From an uncultured Castellaniella sp. (lineage in GTDB: Bacteria > Pseudomonadota > Gammaproteobacteria > Burkholderiales > Burkholderiaceae_B), in NCBI RefSeq assembly GCF_937988725.1, contig NZ_CALKHS010000010.1, positions 372,001 to 436,000 of the forward strand: 64,000 bases of DNA, read 5' to 3'. The notes below the pieces were generated by a model that was not told the origin of the DNA, did no database searches, and saw only the letters and a list, made by a program, of their open reading frames with translations. This document shows positions 59,409 through 64,000 of the stretch, in pieces. Position 1 is the stretch's first letter. Each line of letters opens with the position of its first letter. The translations under genes were made by a program, and so were the position numbers.

Positions 59409-61199
59409 CTATTTTTTCCGCGCGGGGGGCACGTCCGTGCAGTGGCCGTCGGCCACTTCGGCGGCCATGCCGACGGATTCGCCCAGGGTCGGGTGCGGGT
59501 GGATGGTCTTGCCGATATCCACGGAATCCGCGCCCATCTCGATGGCCAGGACGATTTCGCTGATCAGGTCGCCCGCATGGGTGCCGACGATGCCGCCCCC
59601 CAGGATGCGACCGGTCTCGGCGTCGAACAGCAGCTTGGTGAAGCCCTCGTCGCGGCCATTGGCGATGGCCCGCCCGGAGGCCTGCCAGGGGAACAGGCCT
59701 TTCTTCAGGGCGACGCCCTGCTTCTTGGCTTCTTCCTCGGTCAGGCCGACCCAGGCGACTTCCGGATCCGTATAGGCGACGGACGGGATCACGCGAGCGT
59801 CGAAACAGGCCTTCTCGCCCGCGATCGCTTCGGCGGCGACGTGCGCTTCATGCACGGCCTTGTGGGCCAGCATGGGCTGCCCCACGATGTCGCCGATGGC
59901 GTAGATGTGCGGCACGTTGGTGCGCATCTGCTTGTCCACGGCGATGAAGCCCCGGTCGCCGACCGCCACCCCGGCGTTCTCCGCGCCGATCTTCTTGCCG
60001 TTGGGCGAGCGGCCCACGGCCTGCAGGACCAGGTCGTAGCGCTGGGGCTCCTTCGGGGCGGCTTCGCCCTCGAAGGTCACCCAGATGCCGTCGTCCTTGG
60101 CCTCGGCGGCCACGGTCTTGGTGTTCAGCATGACGTGGTCGAAGCGCTTGGCATTCATCTTGTCCCAGACCTTGACCAGGTCGCGGTCCGCGCCCGTCAT
60201 CAGGGTGGGCAGCATTTCCACGACGTCCAGGCGGGCGCCCAGCGCGGAATAGACCGTGCCCATTTCCAGGCCGATGATGCCCCCGCCGATGATCAGCATG
60301 CGCTGGGGGATGGACTTGAGCGCCAGCGCCCCGGTGGAGTCGACGATGCGCGGATCGTCGGGCAGGAACGGCAGCTTCACGGACTGGCTGCCGGCGGCGA
60401 TGATGGCCGAGGCGAACTTCACCGTGGTCTTGCCGCCGTCGTCCTTGGTCACCGTCAGGTGATGCGGATCGGCGAAGGCGCCGACGCCCTGGACGACCGT
60501 GACCTTGCGGGCCTTGGCCATGCCGGCCAGGCCGCCGGTCAGCTTGCCGACCACGCCGTCCTTGTAGCCGCGCAGGGCATCCAGGTCGATCTTGGGTTCG
60601 GCGAAGCTGATGCCGTGGCCCGCCAGCGACTTGGCTTCTTCCAGCACGCCCACGGTGTGCAGCAGCGCCTTGGACGGAATGCAGCCGACGTTCAGGCAGA
60701 CCCCGCCCAGGGTGGCGTAGCGTTCGACCAGCACCACCTTCAGGCCCAGGTCGGCGGCGCGGAAGGCGGCCGAATAGCCGCCCGGCCCGGCGCCCAGGAC
60801 CAGCACGTCGCAATCCGAGTCCGCCGTGCCGGCGAACTGGGCGGCCGTCGGAGCCGGCGCCGCGGGCTGGGCGGCGGGCGCCGCCGCGGCAGGCGCGGGC
60901 GCGGGCGCCGCAGCGGGAGCTGCGGCAGGTTCGCCGGCCGGCGCCGCCTTGGCGGCGCCGCCTTCGGCTTCCACGCGCAGGATCGTCGTGCCCTGCGCGA
61001 CCTTGTCGCCGACCTTGACGAGGATCTCCTTGACCACCCCGCCCTGATCGGCCGGGATTTCCATGGAGGCCTTGTCGGATTCCACCGTGATCAGGCTTTG
61101 CTCGGGGGCGATGGTATCGCCCACGGCCACCAGAAGTTCGATCACGTCGACCTGGTCGAAGTCGCCGATGTCCGGAACGTTGATGTCGATCAGACTCAT
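59409..61199 (-). CDS. lpdA: Dihydrolipoyl dehydrogenase (E3) with N-terminal lipoyl domain
   Basis: Reoxidises dihydrolipoamide in the pyruvate dehydrogenase complex, 596 residues. An N-terminal lipoyl domain (residues 1-80, lipoyl-lysine in VESDKASMEIPADQGG) and an Ala/Pro linker precede the flavoprotein: FAD motif VLGAGPGGYSAAFRAADLG, redox disulfide GGVCLNVGCIPSKALLH, and a second GGGIIGLEMG nucleotide motif. Lipoyl-bearing E3 proteins are known in betaproteobacteria and Neisseria. It follows aceF by 10 bases and ends in a strong terminator. Confidence 0.96.
   Translation of the reverse strand: MSLIDINVPDIGDFDQVDVIELLVAVGDTIAPEQSLITVESDKASMEIPADQGGVVKEILVKVGDKVAQGTTILRVEAEGGAAKAAPAGEPAAAPAAAPAPAPAAAAPAAQPAAPAPTAAQFAGTADSDCDVLVLGAGPGGYSAAFRAADLGLKVVLVERYATLGGVCLNVGCIPSKALLHTVGVLEEAKSLAGHGISFAEPKIDLDALRGYKDGVVGKLTGGLAGMAKARKVTVVQGVGAFADPHHLTVTKDDGGKTTVKFASAIIAAGSQSVKLPFLPDDPRIVDSTGALALKSIPQRMLIIGGGIIGLEMGTVYSALGARLDVVEMLPTLMTGADRDLVKVWDKMNAKRFDHVMLNTKTVAAEAKDDGIWVTFEGEAAPKEPQRYDLVLQAVGRSPNGKKIGAENAGVAVGDRGFIAVDKQMRTNVPHIYAIGDIVGQPMLAHKAVHEAHVAAEAIAGEKACFDARVIPSVAYTDPEVAWVGLTEEEAKKQGVALKKGLFPWQASGRAIANGRDEGFTKLLFDAETGRILGGGIVGTHAGDLISEIVLAIEMGADSVDIGKTIHPHPTLGESVGMAAEVADGHCTDVPPARKK
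61057..61085. repeat. Direct repeat copy A in the lpdA lipoyl domain
   Basis: This 29-base stretch is identical to 62411-62439 in aceF. A neighbouring 19-base stretch (61028-61046) is identical to 62382-62400. Both encode the lipoyl-lysine region and its flank. Confidence 0.9.
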
Positions 61200-61209
61200 G
61201 CGTGCCCCC

Positions 61210-62553
61210 TTACAGGATGATGCGGCGGAAGTCCGCCAGCAGGCCAGCCAGATAGGCGTTGAAGCGGGCCGCGGCCGCGCCGTCGATCACGCGGTGATCG
61301 TAGGACAGCGACAGCGGCAGCATCAGGCGCGGCTGGAAGGCCGAGCCGTCCCAGACAGGCTGCATGGTCGAGCGCGACACCCCCAGGATGGCCACTTCCG
61401 GCGCATTGATGATGGGGGTGAAGTCGGTGCCGCCGATCCCGCCCAGGGACGAAATCGAGAAGCAGCCGCCCTGCATCTGCGCCGGCGACAGTTTCCCGTC
61501 GCGGGCCAGGGCCGCCAGTTCGGACGTCTCGGTGGCCAGTTGCAGCACGCCTTTCTTGTCGGCGTCGCGGATCACCGGCACGACCAGGCCGTTGGGCGTA
61601 TCCGCGGCAAAGCCGATATGGAAGTAGCGCTTCAGCACCAGATTGTCGCCGTCCAGGGACGCATTGAATTCCGGGAACTTCTTCAAGGCCGCCACGACCG
61701 CCTTGATCAGGAAGGCCAGCATGGTGACTTTGACGCCGGCCTTCTTGTTTTCCGCATTCAGTTGCTGGCGCAGGGCTTCCAGGTCGGTGATGTCGGCCAC
61801 GTCGTTGTTGGTGACGTGCGGGATCATGACCCAGTTGCGATGCAGGTTGGCGCCGGAGATCTTCTTGATGCGCGACAGCGGCTTGGATTCGATCTCGCCG
61901 AACTTGGCGAAATCGACCTTGGGCCAGCCCAGCACGCTGAAGCCTTCGCCGGCCGGCAGTGTCGAGCCCACCGGGCTGGCGCCGCCCGTGGCCAGCGCCT
62001 GCTTCACATAGGCCCGCACGTCGTCGGCGGTGATGCGGTTCTTCGGTCCGGTGCCGCTGACCTGGGCCAGATTGACCCCCAGTTCGCGGGCGAACTGCCG
62101 CACCGACGGCGAGGCATGCGGCAGGTTGCGCAGCGGCACGTCGGCCTCGGCGAACGCGGCGGTCGGCGACGTGCGATCCGGTGTGCTGGAGGCCATGGTC
62201 GGCGCGGGCGCCGGGGCCGGGGCGGCTTCTTCGGCCTTGGCGGCCGGCGCCGCTTCGGAGGCCGGCTGGGCCTGCGCCTTGGGGGCCTCGTCGGCGGGCT
62301 TGGCGGCCGCGCCCTCGGCGGCTTCCACTTCCAGGATCACGGAACCTTCCGCGACCTTGTCGCCTACCTTGACCTTGACGGCCTTGACCACCCCGCCCTG
62401 CGAGGCGGGAATTTCCATGGAGGCCTTGTCGGATTCCACGGTGATCAGGCTCTGTTCGGCCTGGATCGTATCGCCCACGGCGACCAGGACTTCGATGACG
62501 TCGACCTGGTCGAAATCACCGATGTCGGGGACTTTGATTTCCACGATGCTCAT
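61210..62553 (-). CDS. aceF: Dihydrolipoyllysine-residue acetyltransferase (E2 of PDH)
   Basis: Core enzyme of the pyruvate dehydrogenase complex, 447 residues. One lipoyl domain (VESDKASMEIPASQGG), an Ala/Pro/Glu-rich linker, a peripheral subunit-binding domain (SPSVRQFARELGVNLAQVSG) and the catalytic acetyltransferase with the active-site block LSYDHRVIDGAAAARF. Only one lipoyl domain is present, compared with three in E. coli AceF. It follows aceE by 14 bases. Confidence 0.96.
   Translation of the reverse strand: MSIVEIKVPDIGDFDQVDVIEVLVAVGDTIQAEQSLITVESDKASMEIPASQGGVVKAVKVKVGDKVAEGSVILEVEAAEGAAAKPADEAPKAQAQPASEAAPAAKAEEAAPAPAPAPTMASSTPDRTSPTAAFAEADVPLRNLPHASPSVRQFARELGVNLAQVSGTGPKNRITADDVRAYVKQALATGGASPVGSTLPAGEGFSVLGWPKVDFAKFGEIESKPLSRIKKISGANLHRNWVMIPHVTNNDVADITDLEALRQQLNAENKKAGVKVTMLAFLIKAVVAALKKFPEFNASLDGDNLVLKRYFHIGFAADTPNGLVVPVIRDADKKGVLQLATETSELAALARDGKLSPAQMQGGCFSISSLGGIGGTDFTPIINAPEVAILGVSRSTMQPVWDGSAFQPRLMLPLSLSYDHRVIDGAAAARFNAYLAGLLADFRRIIL
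62411..62439. repeat. Direct repeat copy B in the aceF lipoyl domain
   Basis: Identical over 29 bases to 61057-61085 in lpdA, about 1.35 kb away and in the same orientation. It reflects duplication or conversion between the two lipoyl-domain sequences. Confidence 0.9.
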
Positions 62554-62567
62554 GTTCCTCGTCCTCC

Positions 62568-64000
62568 TCAGGCGTGGTGCGGGTTGGCCTTGTCGGACTC
62601 AATCCCGTATTTGGCAATGGCTTCGGCGCATTTCTTGATGTCGATCGAGCCCTCGTCGGCCAGGCTGCGCAGGGCGGCCAGCACGATGAAGTGACGGTCG
62701 ATCTCGAAGTGCTTGCGCAGTTCGGAGCGGAAGTCCGAACGGCCGAAACCGTCGGTGCCCAGGACCTTGAAGTGACGCCCGTCGGGGATGAAGGGACGGA
62801 TCATGTCGCCATAGGCCTTCATGTAGTCGGTCGAGACGATGATCGGGCCCTGCGTACCCTTCAGCTGCTGGGTCACGTACGCTTCCTGAGCCGGCTCGGT
62901 CGGGTGCAGCAGGTTGTGGCGCTCCACGTCCAGGCCGTTGCGGCGCAGTTCGGAGAAGCTGGTGGCGCTCCAGACGTCGGAGGTCACGCCCCAATCCTTT
63001 TCCAGCAGTTCCTGGGCCGCCATGACTTCGCGCAGGATCGTGCCCGAACCCATCAGCTGCACGTGGGTCTTCTTGGACGCCTTGGCGCTGGACTGCAGCT
63101 TGTACATGCCGCGCAGGATGCCGTCCTCGTCGCCGGCCTTCAGACCGGGATGGGCGTAGTTCTCGTTCATCACCGTGATGTAGAAGAACACGTCTTCCTG
63201 GTCGTGCATCATGCGCTGCAGACCGCTGCGGATGATGACCGCGACTTCGTGGGCGAAGGCCGGATCGTAGGCCACGCAGTTGGGGATCAGGGACGCCTGG
63301 ATGTGGCTGTGGCCGTCTTCGTGCTGCAGGCCTTCGCCGTTCAGGGTCGTGCGACCCGCCGTGCCGCCCAGCACGAAGCCGCGCGCCAGCATGTCGCCCG
63401 CCGCCCAGGCATGATCGCCAAAGCGCTGGAACCCGAACATCGAATAGTAGATGAAGAACGGGATCATGATGGTGTTGCTGACGGAATACGACGTCGCCGC
63501 GGCAACCCAGGAGCTGAAGCCGCCGGCCTCGTTGATGCCTTCCTGCAGCAACTGGCCGTTTTCCGCTTCGCGGTAGTACATCACCTGGCCCTTGTCGACC
63601 GGCACGTACTTCTGACCTTCCGGCGCGTAGATGCCGATCTGGCGGAACAGGCCTTCCATGCCGAAGGTGCGCGATTCGTCCACCAGGATGGGCACGACGC
63701 GCGGAGCGAGGTCCTTGTCGCGCAGGATCTGGTTGAGCACCCGCACGAAGGCCTGGGTCGTGGAGATTTCCCGGCCTTCCGCGGTGGGTTCCAGCACGGC
63801 CTTGAAGGCATCCAGCGGCGGCACCGGCAGGGACTGGTCGGCCTTGGCGCGGCGGTGCGGCAGGTAGCCGCCCAGCGCCTTGCGGCGTTCATGCATGTAC
63901 TTCATTTCCGGCGAGTCTTCAGCCGGCTTGAAGAAGGGGATTTCCTCGACCTTGTCGTCGGGAATGGGGATGTTGAAGCGGTCGCGGAATTCGCGCACCG
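62568..64000 (-). CDS. aceE: Pyruvate dehydrogenase E1 component, homodimeric (N-terminal part missing)
   Basis: Thiamine-diphosphate enzyme decarboxylating pyruvate. The 477 or so C-terminal residues are visible and align from about residue 420 of E. coli AceE: REFRDRFNIPIPDDK, RTFGMEGLFRQIGIYAPEGQ, TLNGEGLQHEDGHSHIQASL and the ending AIAKYGIESDKANPHHA. The gene runs off the right edge of the window; the GTG near 63998 is internal. It is the first of aceE-aceF-lpdA. Confidence 0.96.
   Translation of the reverse strand, partial: VREFRDRFNIPIPDDKVEEIPFFKPAEDSPEMKYMHERRKALGGYLPHRRAKADQSLPVPPLDAFKAVLEPTAEGREISTTQAFVRVLNQILRDKDLAPRVVPILVDESRTFGMEGLFRQIGIYAPEGQKYVPVDKGQVMYYREAENGQLLQEGINEAGGFSSWVAAATSYSVSNTIMIPFFIYYSMFGFQRFGDHAWAAGDMLARGFVLGGTAGRTTLNGEGLQHEDGHSHIQASLIPNCVAYDPAFAHEVAVIIRSGLQRMMHDQEDVFFYITVMNENYAHPGLKAGDEDGILRGMYKLQSSAKASKKTHVQLMGSGTILREVMAAQELLEKDWGVTSDVWSATSFSELRRNGLDVERHNLLHPTEPAQEAYVTQQLKGTQGPIIVSTDYMKAYGDMIRPFIPDGRHFKVLGTDGFGRSDFRSELRKHFEIDRHFIVLAALRSLADEGSIDIKKCAEAIAKYGIESDKANPHHA

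Noticed and set aside
1..64000. CRISPR arrays, phage genes, transposases, integrases, toxin-antitoxin or restriction cassettes.
   Set aside because: None was recognised. RatA carries a toxin name but is a conserved single gene paired with rnfH, with no antitoxin partner evident.

Overview
The window is dense, high-GC chromosomal DNA from a betaproteobacterium. Gene content and order fit Burkholderiales, most likely the Alcaligenaceae (Bordetella/Achromobacter/Castellaniella relatives). The pointers are the complete rpsB-to-rnhB envelope operon, a divergent ratA-rnfH/smpB pair, aceE-aceF-lpdA with a lipoyl domain on the E3, a divergent ppsA/ppsR pair, TRAP and IclR catabolic genes, and pervasive 4-base start/stop overlaps. 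I assign no genus. No rRNA, tRNA, CRISPR, insertion sequence, phage gene or replication origin was recognised, and no gene-free stretch exceeds about 230 bases.

Layout. 1-2770: sulfate/thiosulfate importer cysT(partial)-cysW-cysA. 2811-7338 (minus): housekeeping operon mltG-tmk-holB-tatD-ankyrin protein. 7402-23160: an accessory block of about 16 kb between mltG and ygfZ, two genes I would expect to be adjacent and divergent in this order. It holds (a) an amino-acid permease; (b) a minus-strand unit iclR-cobS-cobT-SnoaL-like-FAD oxidoreductase; (c) divergent thiO-thiS-thiG; (d) a minus-strand unit of GMC oxidoreductase-dctQ-dctM-dctP with a divergent iclR and a TauE/SafE-type permease. 23220-24140: ygfZ. 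24163-27419 (minus): valine/isobutyryl-CoA degradation genes. 27648-29159: a quinone-reductase-like MDR enzyme and a divergent HxlR regulator. 29192-31779: rnfH-ratA, smpB, a GNAT acetyltransferase and an alkyltransferase. 31897-35325: ppsA and its regulator ppsR.

35384-50838 (minus) is one long essential block read from rpsB: rpsB-tsf-pyrH-frr-uppS-cdsA-dxr-rseP-bamA-skp-lpxD-fabZ-lpxA-lpxB-rnhB-trmH. It joins translation factors to isoprenoid, phospholipid, outer-membrane-protein and lipid A synthesis. Divergent from it (51027-54951) is map-glnD-dsbB, each pair sharing an ATGA overlap. 55014-59336 (minus) is folC-SPOR protein-cvpA-purF, and 59409-64000 (minus) is aceE(partial)-aceF-lpdA, the pyruvate dehydrogenase complex.

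The part most worth following up is the iclR-cobS-cobT unit. It encodes a close CobS-like AAA+ ATPase and a CobT-like VWA protein with no CobN subunit or other cobalamin gene in sight, apparently co-transcribed with an FAD-dependent oxidoreductase and a SnoaL-fold protein. That arrangement resembles MoxR/VWA maturation pairs (CoxDE, NorQD, CbbQO) more than a B12 pathway. All start sites were chosen by eye from ribosome binding sites, overlaps and family lengths.
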